DNA of 64,000 nt from Bryobacterales bacterium (GTDB lineage: Bacteria > Acidobacteriota > Terriglobia > Bryobacterales > Bryobacteraceae), in the NCBI GenBank assembly GCA_016789905.1, contig JAEUQC010000203.1, forward strand, positions 1 through 64,000. Reading direction: 5' to 3'. The translations under genes were made by a program, and so were the position numbers. The notes under the pieces were generated by a model. The model saw only the letters and a program-made list of their open reading frames with translations, did no database searches and was not told where the DNA came from. Each line of letters opens with the position of its first letter. Position 1 is the first letter of the stretch. Below, one piece after another: positions 42,674 to 51,443 of the stretch.

Positions 42674-44986
42674 TCAGCGAATTTTTCGCCAGCCCACACC
42701 GAGCGAGACAACAACGCCAGCGCCCGCAAACGGCCACCACGGTATAACCGGAGAAAGGGGCGAATGCCCGTCACCGCTCAACAGATACGCGGCCCAGTAA
42801 TAGGGATGCCGCTCGATCATTGTGAGCTTGGCGGCACGCAGCGATTCGGCCTTCGTCAAACCGTCCGCCATACCCTTATAAAATTCGCTCATTAAATCCG
42901 CCGACGCACGGTCCGACACACGCCACAATGAGCTGACGGTGGCGGCCGCGCCGGCGCCCAGGAAAGCCCGGCTGAAGTTCTCCACGCCCTCTCCGCGCAC
43001 ATAGCGGCCACGCTCTGATTCGCAGGCCGCCAGCGTGACAAGTTCCACTCGATTGAGATGGAGTTTCGCAATCTCATTCGTGAAGAGATACTGCGACGCG
43101 GCGTCCCCCTCTACGGGAGTGAAGACCAGGCGCGAGCGTCGCGAATCGTTTATGTCCACAGCGCCATGGGTGGCAAAGTGCAGGACAGGTATCCGGCTGG
43201 TGGCATCCGCTGTGGCCTTCTGCTTCAAATCCTCAGCGCCGACGAAGAGAATCTCCCGGCCCGGCAGTACGGCGGTGATCGTCCGCGCCTCCTGCGCGGC
43301 ATGGGGCAACGGCGCCCAGCCGGCGTCAAATAGTCCGCTGCCGCCCAGCGGATTGGCGAACGCGGCGGCGGTAACCTCCCACGGCCAGTGCCGCCCCGGG
43401 GAGTGATCGCCGCGCCGCAGAAAGTGCGCTGATGGCAGATAGGAGATAGCGAACTGTTGCACCAATCGGCGTCCGCTATGCGTTAGCACCTCAAACGGAA
43501 GCGCATGGAGAGGGCCGTCCGGAACAATCACCAACCTTTTAATGGAAGCCTCGAACAAAGGCTTGACGCCCTCCAGCAAAAGCGGCGACAACTCGGCGGC
43601 CAGGGCCTCCCACGCTGTGGAGTCCTTGCGCTGCAGGGCGCCGGACAACTCGGCGAACCGTTCCGGGCGAGTGACGCGCCGGTGCGTAACCCCCGCCTCG
43701 CGCTGCGTGAGCCAAAGCACCGCCACACGATCGCCGGCCGTCCAAAATGCCAGGAGCGCAGTCTGTCCGTCGAGTCCCGCGCGCAGGCTCTCTATCGTTA
43801 TGGCCTGCCGCTCAGCCGGCAACAGTTCCTTCAGGTTTCGGGCGCGCCCCTCCTCCATCCGGCGAAAGATCTCCGCCACCGGCGGCTGCCGCAGGTCGAG
43901 GAGTTCGCCGATCAGCGCGTCATAAACGTCGCGTTTTCCGGCCAGGAATTCGGCCTTCAGCGAAGCGCTGGCCAAGTTGGAGCGTGCCGCCTCAATCACC
44001 TCCACCGCTTCCCGGTAGCGAGCCAAAGCCTCCGGCTTCCGCGTTCGGCCCAAGCCATAGAGCGCGGTCCAAACTTCGTCAACCAGCTTCAGTTCTCTAG
44101 CGGCCGCCAGCGCCGAATCGAAATCGGCTCGCGACGCCTCCGCCCGCCCCATCCGCAGCAACGTCTCACCGCGAAACAGCCGTTCCAAGACGAGTTCGCG
44201 CTTACTGCCGCTTTTGACGGCAATCGCAACGGCTTCATCGAACGTGCGCAGCGCGCCAGGATAATCGCCAAAATCGAGCGCCTGCACGACGCCCACATTA
44301 TGTAACGTATAGAGAGCAGCCGCCGCGTTCGGATCCGCCGCTAACAGCGCCCGCGCCTGCCGGTAGGTCTCCAGCGCTTTTTGCGGATCGCCCAGGCGGC
44401 GATAGACGATGGCCAGGTTCGTCAGGATTTGAGCCTCGACAGCTGGTTTCAATTGCAACGGAAGGGCCCGGATCTCCCGATACAAATCGAGAGCTTGTTG
44501 ATGCTGTCCCAACTGCTGGTGCAGCACCGCGAGATTGGTCAGCGACAACTGGCGAGTGCCGGCGTACCAAGGCTCTTGCTCAAACCCGGTTAGGCGCGCA
44601 AGCGCCGTCTGGTATGTCTCGAAGGCCTTTACATACTGCCCTTGATAGAAATACGCGTTGCCGATGTTGTTCCTGCGGCGTACTTCGGCGGCGGGCTCTC
44701 CCGTCTCCTTGGCGAGCGCGGCGGCGCGTTCAAAGTACGGCAGCGCGTCGGCGTAGTCACCTTTGTAAAGGTGGGCCACACCCACAGCATTCACCGCCGC
44801 GCCCAGACGGCTGCGCTGCGAACCGCCTTCAAGCAACCGGATTGCCGCCTGCCCTTTTTCGATCGTCGACGTGTAGTCTCCGCGGCTCAGGCCGGCCTCC
44901 GCATCCCGCAGCAGTTCGTCGGCCGTGGACTGCCCCCAAACGGCGGCTATGAACAGAAAGAACAGATGGATGGCGCGAAGAGTCAA
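42674..44986 (-). CDS. exported TPR-CHAT caspase-like protease
   Basis: The product is 770 aa from TTG 44986. GGAGG sits only 2 nt upstream, so the exact start is uncertain. A signal peptide (residues about 3-18, HLFFLFIAAVWGQS) indicates export. TPRs span about 20-350 (for example GVAHLYKGDYADALPYFERA and LTNLAVLHQQLGQHQQALDL). A C-terminal CHAT domain (about 470-740) has the His-Cys dyad H607 (LHFATHG) and C655 (TLAACESERG), plus FLGAGAAATVSSLWRVSD typical of CHAT. A final hydrophobic helix (about 747-765) followed by WRKIR suggests membrane anchoring. It is last in the sigma/anti-sigma/BACON operon. Confidence 0.9.
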   Translation of the reverse strand: MTLRAIHLFFLFIAAVWGQSTADELLRDAEAGLSRGDYTSTIEKGQAAIRLLEGGSQRSRLGAAVNAVGVAHLYKGDYADALPYFERAAALAKETGEPAAEVRRRNNIGNAYFYQGQYVKAFETYQTALARLTGFEQEPWYAGTRQLSLTNLAVLHQQLGQHQQALDLYREIRALPLQLKPAVEAQILTNLAIVYRRLGDPQKALETYRQARALLAADPNAAAALYTLHNVGVVQALDFGDYPGALRTFDEAVAIAVKSGSKRELVLERLFRGETLLRMGRAEASRADFDSALAAARELKLVDEVWTALYGLGRTRKPEALARYREAVEVIEAARSNLASASLKAEFLAGKRDVYDALIGELLDLRQPPVAEIFRRMEEGRARNLKELLPAERQAITIESLRAGLDGQTALLAFWTAGDRVAVLWLTQREAGVTHRRVTRPERFAELSGALQRKDSTAWEALAAELSPLLLEGVKPLFEASIKRLVIVPDGPLHALPFEVLTHSGRRLVQQFAISYLPSAHFLRRGDHSPGRHWPWEVTAAAFANPLGGSGLFDAGWAPLPHAAQEARTITAVLPGREILFVGAEDLKQKATADATSRIPVLHFATHGAVDINDSRRSRLVFTPVEGDAASQYLFTNEIAKLHLNRVELVTLAACESERGRYVRGEGVENFSRAFLGAGAAATVSSLWRVSDRASADLMSEFYKGMADGLTKAESLRAAKLTMIERHPYYWAAYLLSGDGHSPLSPVIPWWPFAGAGVVVSLGVGWRKIR

Positions 44987-45005
44987 TCCTCCATTCTAGC
45001 GGCCA

Positions 45006-48000
45006 CTACTCCAAAGCGATTGCCGGCCCGTCGCGGCTTGTGATTCCGCCGGCCGCCACCGTGATGGGAACATTATCGCCCGCGGGAGCATCCAAAGGGA
45101 CCACCACGTTTATCTGTAGCAGGCCTGTCACCAATCCCGGCGCCACACCGGAATAGAGAATCTCGCACCGCCGCCCGCCAATCGTAACCGTTACCGGTGC
45201 CAAGGACATTCGAAGGTCAGTGCCCGCAATTTCTCCAGTCGCGCTCGGGGGCGTAGTCTGCCCGCCGCCGGTGGCGTAAATCATGATCACCGATCCGCGC
45301 GCCGCGGGCCGCTGCGCGGTGTTCAAAGAGTAGTCCTGGTTCAACACCGCCGCCCGCCCGGAACCTGTGGCGCTCTGCGTAAAGATGGCCGGCGCCGCGG
45401 CCGCCACGTTTACTTCTCGCGCCGCCGAACGTTGCCCCTGGAACTCCACTTCAAGCCGCGTTAGGCCGGAGACTTCATAGGGCACAACGGCGTTCACTTG
45501 ACCGGCCGAGGTAAATAAGATGGGAGCCGGCGTGGAACCAAACCACACACGAGTTCCCGCGTTCAAAGTCTCAACGAACCGCGTGCCGATGAGGATCGGT
45601 CCCTGACCGATGGCGGGGCCCAGGCGTGCGCCGTATATCGTCACAATCTGTCCCGGCGCCAATGGCTGTCCAGCCAGTTGGCTCGCACCATTTAATACCG
45701 CGGCTACCTCGGGCGCGGTTCCCATCACCGGCGGAACGGGGACAGTGAGCGTCACTGGGACGGATTCGCCGTTCACCGTTATGTTCGTTATGTACGGTCC
45801 GGGGGCCAATCCGGCAGGATTCGCAATCACCGTCAGCGTGGCGGGAGTTTGTCCGGTCGCCGGCGATACACTCAGCCACGACGCGCCGGCGCTGGCGACA
45901 AACGATAGCGCCGGGCCGGTGCTTGCGATCGATAGGGTTCGTGTGCCGGCGCCGTTAAAGGTAAGCGCGGCGGGAGTAATCAGAACTTGACCCGCCGGTC
46001 CAGCGACGGTGAGCGTGACGGGTACGCTGAGCGGGGGTGCGCCGTTTGCCGTCACTGTCAACTGTCCGGTGTACAGGCCTGGCGACTGGCCCGTCGCATT
46101 CGCGGTAACAGTAAGGGTGCCCGGGGTCTGTCCGGAGGCGGGAGTGGCAGTGAGCCACGCCGCGTTTGAACTGACGGAGTAGGTTAACGGCCCCGCATTG
46201 GAGGAGATGGTGAGGGTCCGGGAACTGGAGCCATCAAACGCCAGCGAGGCAGGCAGAGCGTTGAGCGCGGCGGAAGGCGAAACATTGAAAGTAACGCCTA
46301 CCGTTTGCACAGCGGCCCCGTCCGCCGGCGTCACAGTGATGACTCCCGTGTAAGTGCCGGGTGACAAGGCGGCCGGGTCCGCCGTAATGGATGCTGGCGT
46401 ACCCGTCTGCCCGGTGACGGGGGAAACGCGCAACCAGGCGGCGCTAGAAGTAGCAGTGTAGGTAAGCGCGGGGCCGTCACTAGCAATCGCTAGCATTTTC
46501 GATACGGCCGCGCCGCCGGACGGCGCGTCGAAAACAAGCGCGCCCGGGCTGACCACCAGCCTTGGAGCCGCCGCCACTTGCAGCGAAACCGGTAATGTTT
46601 GCGCGGTACCGCCAGTCACGAGTTCAACAGTGACTTGCGACGAATAGGTGCCGGCCGCAAGCCCGGCGGAGTTGACGGCGACGGAGAGCGCGCCCGGGGT
46701 CTGGCCGGTTGCCGGGGTCACCGTTATCCATGGAGCCGCCGTGCTGGCGCGAAACGAAATGGCGGCGCCGGAGCTGCCAACATTCACGGTACTCGCGGCG
46801 GGTGACGGGAAGCCCGCCGTGGCGGTGAAGGCGAGCGAAGGCGGAGTCAGCGTTAGCTGCGCTTCGGGAACGACGGTGAGCGTCACCGTGACCACAGGCG
46901 CGTTCAAACCAGCCTGTGCCGCGGAAAAAGTCACCTGGCCGGTGTAGGTTCCCGGGCTCAATCCTGTTGTGCTCGTTGATACGGAGACGGCCGCCGGCGT
47001 GGTTCCGGTAGCCGGAGTCACGGTAAGCCACGCGGCGCTGGAGACGGCGGAAAAAGCCACGGCCGCGCCGCTGCTGGTTACGCTGACGGTCTGCGCGCCG
47101 GCACCGGGCATCGCGAGTGTAGATGGCGCTACGGCCAATTGCTGCGCCGCCACCGTGAGCGTCACCGCCACGGTGCGCGCAGGCGCCCCGGGTGCAGCAA
47201 TGGTCAAAGTCCCAGTCTGGCTCCCCGGCGCGAGTCCAGCCGTGTTCACCGTCACGGTGAGGTTCCCCGGCGTTGTGCCGGATGCCGGCGTCGCCGTCAG
47301 CCAGGTTGCACTCGAACTGACAGTAAAGGCGAGTGGCGCGGCCGAACTCGTAACTGCGACGGTCTGCGAACCGGACGCAGTGAAACTCAATGCAGCGGGC
47401 GACACGCTGAGTTGCGGCGCCGGAGCGACGTTCAAGGTCACCGCCACTGTCTGCGTCGCCGCCCCGGCCGCGGAGATCGTGAGGCTGCCGGTGTAATTGC
47501 CCGCGGCCAACCCGGTTACGTTGGCACCGATTGAATGGGTGCCTGGTGTCGCTCCTGAAACGGGCGAAACCGAAAGCCAAGCCGTGTTTGAAGAAACGGT
47601 ATAGGCGATTGCGGACCCGGTACTGGTGACAGTGAGCGTCTTCGCGGGCGGCGCGGCGGCTCCGGCCGTCGCGTCGAAGACCATGGTGGCCGGCGCCGCC
47701 ACCAGTTCCGGTGTAACTTGCGGCGTCGCGCCGGGCAGGAACGCAGTTACGTTCCCGGTGGATTCATCGCCGCGCAGTCCCAACACCTGCAGGGCGCCGC
47801 TCGCCGTCACGCGAACTGTCGCGCCCGCCGGGGACGTTCCGAACATCTCCTGCGCCGTCCGCATGAACTGGCTGCCGCCCGGCAATGCGGCGGTGGTGGT
47901 CCCCAGCACGGCTCCAGCACTCGATACCAACTGCAACTCTGCGGTCACCGGACTTAAGCCCATGTTCCGCAACGCCACGGCCACAAAGCCATTCGCGGGC

Positions 48001-48809
48001 GTAGCCGGCAATACGACCCCCGCGCTCGTCGCCGTCTGGTCCGGATACAGCGGGTGACTCGCATTCAATAGCGGGCGCGAACTCGCGCCCACCGCCACCG
48101 CTCGCAGATAGGAATAATACACGGCCTCCGAGTTGTCTCTGTTCTTTACCCGAATGCGTTTCCCCGTCATGTTCGTCGCCGCGCCCAGCGTCAGTTGGAT
48201 CTCCGTGGGGCTTATGAACTGCTCTCTGGAAATCGTGGCCTCGCCCACATCAACCTTCGTGTCCGCTGAGAATCCCGTTCCCAACAACCGAATCACCGTC
48301 CCGGCCGGCAATTGACCTCCGCCTGGAACGACGTTGGTCACCGAGACACTCCCGCCAACCGTCAACACGCCATTCTTTGCGAATGGCATCGAATAGGCGG
48401 TCCCGCCAGGACCGTTAAAGAAAGTCGTCGTGCCGAAATTGATGGGGACCTTCGTCCCCGCGGCCAACCCCGGCTTTATCTTCGTCGCGATGGTCAAAAA
48501 TGGATAGTCCAATTGCGTTCCCAGAGACGCCAGCGGAGACACAAGATTCGACCGGAACGACTGTCCCTGCACCACCGCCACACCGTACCCATCCCCAGCG
48601 GGGCTCATCATCGCGACGCCTTCTACGCCATCGAAGGCTAGGTCCATGGCGAAGTCCGCGCCACTCGTTGTAATGGGGTGCGGCGACGTAAAGTCGAGCT
48701 TGATTTGCATCAAACCACCCGCCGGGAGCGTCTCGGAAACAATGCGCGGCTCAATCAACGTCTGCGCAAAGGCGCTGAATACCGCTACTAGCAGCAGCGC
48801 CGGCTTCAT
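45006..48809 (-). CDS. large exported protein with seven BACON repeats and TIGR03437 tail
   Basis: I start at ATG 48809 (ATGA overlap with the anti-sigma gene), giving 1267 aa with signal peptide MKPALLLVAVFSAFAQ. Residues 20-150 look like a cohesin-type beta sandwich (tentative). About 155-245 is an IPT/TIG domain (TNVVPGGGQLPAGTVIRLLG). Seven BACON-like repeats of about 90 aa follow, each with a (A/T/S)WL(S/T)VxPxSGxTP core. The C-terminal 240 aa match the TIGR03437 pattern (LAPGQIVTIYGARLGP ... SAGQVNAVVPYEV ... LNQDYSLN ... VIMIYATGGGQT ... QINVVVPLDAPAG). It is a surface or periplasmic adhesion/recognition protein candidate. Confidence 0.9.
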   Translation of the reverse strand: MKPALLLVAVFSAFAQTLIEPRIVSETLPAGGLMQIKLDFTSPHPITTSGADFAMDLAFDGVEGVAMMSPAGDGYGVAVVQGQSFRSNLVSPLASLGTQLDYPFLTIATKIKPGLAAGTKVPINFGTTTFFNGPGGTAYSMPFAKNGVLTVGGSVSVTNVVPGGGQLPAGTVIRLLGTGFSADTKVDVGEATISREQFISPTEIQLTLGAATNMTGKRIRVKNRDNSEAVYYSYLRAVAVGASSRPLLNASHPLYPDQTATSAGVVLPATPANGFVAVALRNMGLSPVTAELQLVSSAGAVLGTTTAALPGGSQFMRTAQEMFGTSPAGATVRVTASGALQVLGLRGDESTGNVTAFLPGATPQVTPELVAAPATMVFDATAGAAAPPAKTLTVTSTGSAIAYTVSSNTAWLSVSPVSGATPGTHSIGANVTGLAAGNYTGSLTISAAGAATQTVAVTLNVAPAPQLSVSPAALSFTASGSQTVAVTSSAAPLAFTVSSSATWLTATPASGTTPGNLTVTVNTAGLAPGSQTGTLTIAAPGAPARTVAVTLTVAAQQLAVAPSTLAMPGAGAQTVSVTSSGAAVAFSAVSSAAWLTVTPATGTTPAAVSVSTSTTGLSPGTYTGQVTFSAAQAGLNAPVVTVTLTVVPEAQLTLTPPSLAFTATAGFPSPAASTVNVGSSGAAISFRASTAAPWITVTPATGQTPGALSVAVNSAGLAAGTYSSQVTVELVTGGTAQTLPVSLQVAAAPRLVVSPGALVFDAPSGGAAVSKMLAIASDGPALTYTATSSAAWLRVSPVTGQTGTPASITADPAALSPGTYTGVITVTPADGAAVQTVGVTFNVSPSAALNALPASLAFDGSSSRTLTISSNAGPLTYSVSSNAAWLTATPASGQTPGTLTVTANATGQSPGLYTGQLTVTANGAPPLSVPVTLTVAGPAGQVLITPAALTFNGAGTRTLSIASTGPALSFVASAGASWLSVSPATGQTPATLTVIANPAGLAPGPYITNITVNGESVPVTLTVPVPPVMGTAPEVAAVLNGASQLAGQPLAPGQIVTIYGARLGPAIGQGPILIGTRFVETLNAGTRVWFGSTPAPILFTSAGQVNAVVPYEVSGLTRLEVEFQGQRSAAREVNVAAAAPAIFTQSATGSGRAAVLNQDYSLNTAQRPAARGSVIMIYATGGGQTTPPSATGEIAGTDLRMSLAPVTVTIGGRRCEILYSGVAPGLVTGLLQINVVVPLDAPAGDNVPITVAAGGITSRDGPAIALE

Positions 48810-49432
48810 TTCGACACAACCCGAAATGTCTCGCTGGCACTTACGGTGAGCGCGGCTCCCTGGGCGTCTATGCCTGCGATTTTCCAGGTCAACGTCTTCT
48901 TCTCCGTCATCAGCGCGCGCGCCTCCGCCGGCAGGGCAACTACGGGCGCAGTCACCTTTGCCTGCCAAAGCGTCTGCCCTTCCACATCCAGCAGCCGGAC
49001 ATCGTAAGCGGCCGCCGTTCCTTTCCATCGCAAAACCTCCGGCGGCGCGGCCACGTCGCCGGCCACCGAGATATCTTCAATCTGCCCGCTCCGCACAACA
49101 TCGTCGGCAACCTGCTCCGGTCCCGCTGGATTCCGCAGCCACAAACCCATCATCAGCGCTGCGGCCAGCGCCAAGCCCCACAGCGGCCGCGCGGTTAGCC
49201 AACTCCAGCTCTTCTTTTCCACGGGACGCCATGCCGGAGCGGCTAGCAGGCTACGCTCCATCTGGCGCACCACGGCGGCTTCTTCGTCCGTCGCATTCGC
49301 GGCCACGAAGGAAACAAGCAACTCCACTTCCGCGTCGCACTTTGCGCAGTTGGCCACATGCTCGATTTCTTCAGACGTCCCCGACCCCGTCGCCACGCGT
49401 TCTAATCCGGCTTCACCCAGACAGTCAGACAT
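48806..49432 (-). CDS. zinc-finger anti-sigma factor-like membrane protein
   Basis: The product is 208 aa. An N-terminal H-x3-C-x2-C motif (EHVANCAKCDAE) is the ZAS-type anti-sigma zinc site. One membrane helix lies at about 85-102 (LWGLALAAALMMGLWLR). The extracytoplasmic part (about 115-208) is beta-rich and Ig/fibronectin-like (VLRWKGTAAAYDVRLLDVEG ... TLTWKIAGIDAQG), similar to carbohydrate or peptide sensor modules. It overlaps the sigma gene by 8 nt and the BACON gene by 4 nt. It is very likely the cognate anti-sigma of the upstream ECF sigma factor. Confidence 0.88.
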   Translation of the reverse strand: MSDCLGEAGLERVATGSGTSEEIEHVANCAKCDAEVELLVSFVAANATDEEAAVVRQMERSLLAAPAWRPVEKKSWSWLTARPLWGLALAAALMMGLWLRNPAGPEQVADDVVRSGQIEDISVAGDVAAPPEVLRWKGTAAAYDVRLLDVEGQTLWQAKVTAPVVALPAEARALMTEKKTLTWKIAGIDAQGAALTVSASETFRVVSK

Positions 49433-50027
49433 TACGCTCTCCCCCTCGGCCCTTGGTCATCCACCGGTCCACGGCAACCTTCAGCTTCCGCCGCGCACTC
49501 ACCACGTATGCCTTCGCGCCGCTCGCGTTCTCCATGCGCAGCAAACGCGAAATCGTGGCGAGAGGAAGATCCTCCACAAAGTGCAAGGCCATCACCCGCG
49601 CCTCCACCGGCGTCAGTTCTCTGGCCATCATCTGCCGGGCCACGTCCAACATTTCGGCCCGCTCCAGCGCTGTATCGAATCCAGCGGCTTGTATGCCCAG
49701 CACGTCGAGTATGTCGCTCTCCACGGCATCCTCCGCCGTCCGCGCCCGGCTCTTCAGTGCATTGAAACAGTGGTTCCGGGCAATCGCAAACAGCCAGGTC
49801 GAAAACTTCGCATCGGAACGGAAATGCGCCAGATGCCCCCATGCCTTTACAAATACCTCTTGCGCCAGGTCGGTAGCCCGGTCGCGGTCCCCCGCAATGC
49901 GGAAGCACCACAGCGATACGCGCGCATAGTGCCGTTGGAAGAGTTCGTTGGCATAAGGCGTACCAGCCGGAGGTCCTCCTCGTTCCTGGTACAGCGCCAC
50001 CAACTCTTCGTCCGAAAGAGCTGTCAT
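49425..50027 (-). CDS. ECF RNA polymerase sigma factor
   Basis: I start at ATG 50027 (MTALSDEELVALYQERG), giving 200 aa. Sigma2: FQRHYARVSLWCFRIAGDRD followed by ATDLAQEVFVKAWGHLAHFR and STWLFAIARNHCFNALKSR. Sigma4: LTPVEARVMALHFVEDLPLA, ISRLLRMENASGAKAYVVSA and RRKLK. No good SD precedes the start, and a promoter just upstream implies a very short leader. It heads an operon with the anti-sigma, BACON and CHAT genes and probably drives it. Confidence 0.92.
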   Translation of the reverse strand: MTALSDEELVALYQERGGPPAGTPYANELFQRHYARVSLWCFRIAGDRDRATDLAQEVFVKAWGHLAHFRSDAKFSTWLFAIARNHCFNALKSRARTAEDAVESDILDVLGIQAAGFDTALERAEMLDVARQMMARELTPVEARVMALHFVEDLPLATISRLLRMENASGAKAYVVSARRKLKVAVDRWMTKGRGGERNV

Positions 50028-50037
50028 TCCAGTGTTT

Positions 50038-50066
50038 AGTATACTTTGGCCGTCCCATTTGTTTCC
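50038..50066 (-). promoter_or_regulatory. promoter of the sigma/CHAT operon
   Basis: On the minus strand GGAAAC (50061-50066) is 17 nt from TATACT (50038-50043). The -35 resembles the GGAAC of ECF-dependent promoters, and the -10 is sigma70-like. It lies just upstream of ATG 50027, so the leader would be only a few nt. AGTATACT at the -10 is itself palindromic and could also fire towards the MFS gene. Confidence 0.4.
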
Positions 50067-50150
50067 GTTAACAACTACGACAACTTCCGGAACTGCGCGG
50101 AACATTTTTTTTCGCACAAACGGGCTACACTGGTCACCACGCCCGCAGCC

Positions 50151-51437
50151 ATGCCGCTTACCCCGCCAGAGATCGCCGCGCTCCGCCGCAAAGTTGCCTG
50201 GCGCATTCTTCCGTTCACAATTCTTCTCTACCTCGCCGCCTATCTGGACCGGGCCAACGTCGGCTTCGCCAAGCTCCGCATGGCGGCGGACCTTCAGTTC
50301 TCAGAGGAAGTGTTCGGCCTGGGCATTGGGATCTTCTTCCTCGGTTACCTCTTACTGGAAATCCCAGGAGCGCTGCTCGTCGAACGATGGAGCGCCCGCA
50401 AGTGGTTCGCCCGCATCCTCATTACCTGGGGCTTCCTTTCCGCCGCCACGGCTTTCGTCGAAACTCCGTTCCAATTCAACCTCGTGCGCTTCTCCCTTGG
50501 CGTCGCCGAAGCGGGCTTCTTCCCCGGCATCATCGTCTACTTCACGCACTGGTTCCCGCTCCGCGATCGTGCCCGCGCGATGTCTGGTTTTATCGTCGCC
50601 GTCCCATTCAGCATGGCACTGGGCGCGCCTCTTTCCGCGGCGCTGCTCAATGTCAACTGGTTCAATCTCGCCGGTTGGCAGTGGCTCTTCCTTCTGGAGG
50701 GTTTGCCGGCGGTGGTACTTGGAGTTTTGACACTCATCTTCTTCACGGACCGGCCGCGCCATGCCCAGTGGCTCTCCCAGCCGGAACGGGAATACCTGGA
50801 GGCGACACTTGCCGCCGAAGCCGCGCAGAAGGAAGCGATTCAAAAACTTTCCATCGCGCAGGCGCTGCGGCTCCGCAATGTCTGGCTGTTGGCCTTGGGC
50901 ATATTCGTTACCAACACCGGCGGCTATGCACTATCCTTCTGGCTGCCGACCACCGTGAAGAGCCTCTCCGGCGGCTCCGATAACACTTCCCTTCTCTTCA
51001 GCGGACTCTTTTATCTCTTCGGTGTGGCCGGCGTTCTCTATGCGGGCTTCTCGTCTGACCGCACGGGCGACCGAAAGTGGCACTGCGTCGCCGGCCAGGG
51101 CCTCACTGGTCTCTTTCTAGCGGTCAGCGCCGTCCCAGGCCAACCGTTCTGGCTGGTAATGATCTGGCTCTGCCTAACCGGCCTCACCGCCTACTCCTGG
51201 CCGCCGCCCTTCTGGGCATTGCCCACGCAGACGTTAACGGCGTCTGCCGCCGCCACCGCCATCGGCCTCATCAACATCTTCGCCAATATCGCCGGCTACC
51301 TTGGCAATCACGTTTTTGGCATCCTCAAAGCCAACGGCGCCTCCGATAGCGCCTGCCTTTTCGCCCTCGCCTCCTGCTACGCTGCCGGGGCCGTTGTCGT
51401 CTCCCAAGTCAACGCCGGCACCGGAGTGCAAAAATAG
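50151..51437 (+). CDS. MFS transporter, ACS family (tartrate/phthalate-type)
   Basis: I start at ATG 50151, giving 428 aa with 12 membrane segments. It opens with KVAWRILPFTILLYLAAYLD then RANVGFAKLRM, the signature of ACS-family carriers of aromatic or dicarboxylic acids (4-hydroxyphenylacetate, tartrate, phthalate). LGVAEAGFFPGIIVYFTHWF is also typical. The gene is followed after 6 nt by an ASPIC-domain protein gene, an association without obvious substrate clue. Confidence 0.9.
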   Translation: MPLTPPEIAALRRKVAWRILPFTILLYLAAYLDRANVGFAKLRMAADLQFSEEVFGLGIGIFFLGYLLLEIPGALLVERWSARKWFARILITWGFLSAATAFVETPFQFNLVRFSLGVAEAGFFPGIIVYFTHWFPLRDRARAMSGFIVAVPFSMALGAPLSAALLNVNWFNLAGWQWLFLLEGLPAVVLGVLTLIFFTDRPRHAQWLSQPEREYLEATLAAEAAQKEAIQKLSIAQALRLRNVWLLALGIFVTNTGGYALSFWLPTTVKSLSGGSDNTSLLFSGLFYLFGVAGVLYAGFSSDRTGDRKWHCVAGQGLTGLFLAVSAVPGQPFWLVMIWLCLTGLTAYSWPPPFWALPTQTLTASAAATAIGLINIFANIAGYLGNHVFGILKANGASDSACLFALASCYAAGAVVVSQVNAGTGVQK

Positions 51438-51443
51438 CTAACC

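Noticed and set aside
45600..47500. DNA-level tandem repeats in the BACON gene
   Set aside because: The periodicity is at the protein level (about 90-aa repeats) with diverged codons, so it is domain repetition inside a gene and not a DNA repeat or CRISPR.
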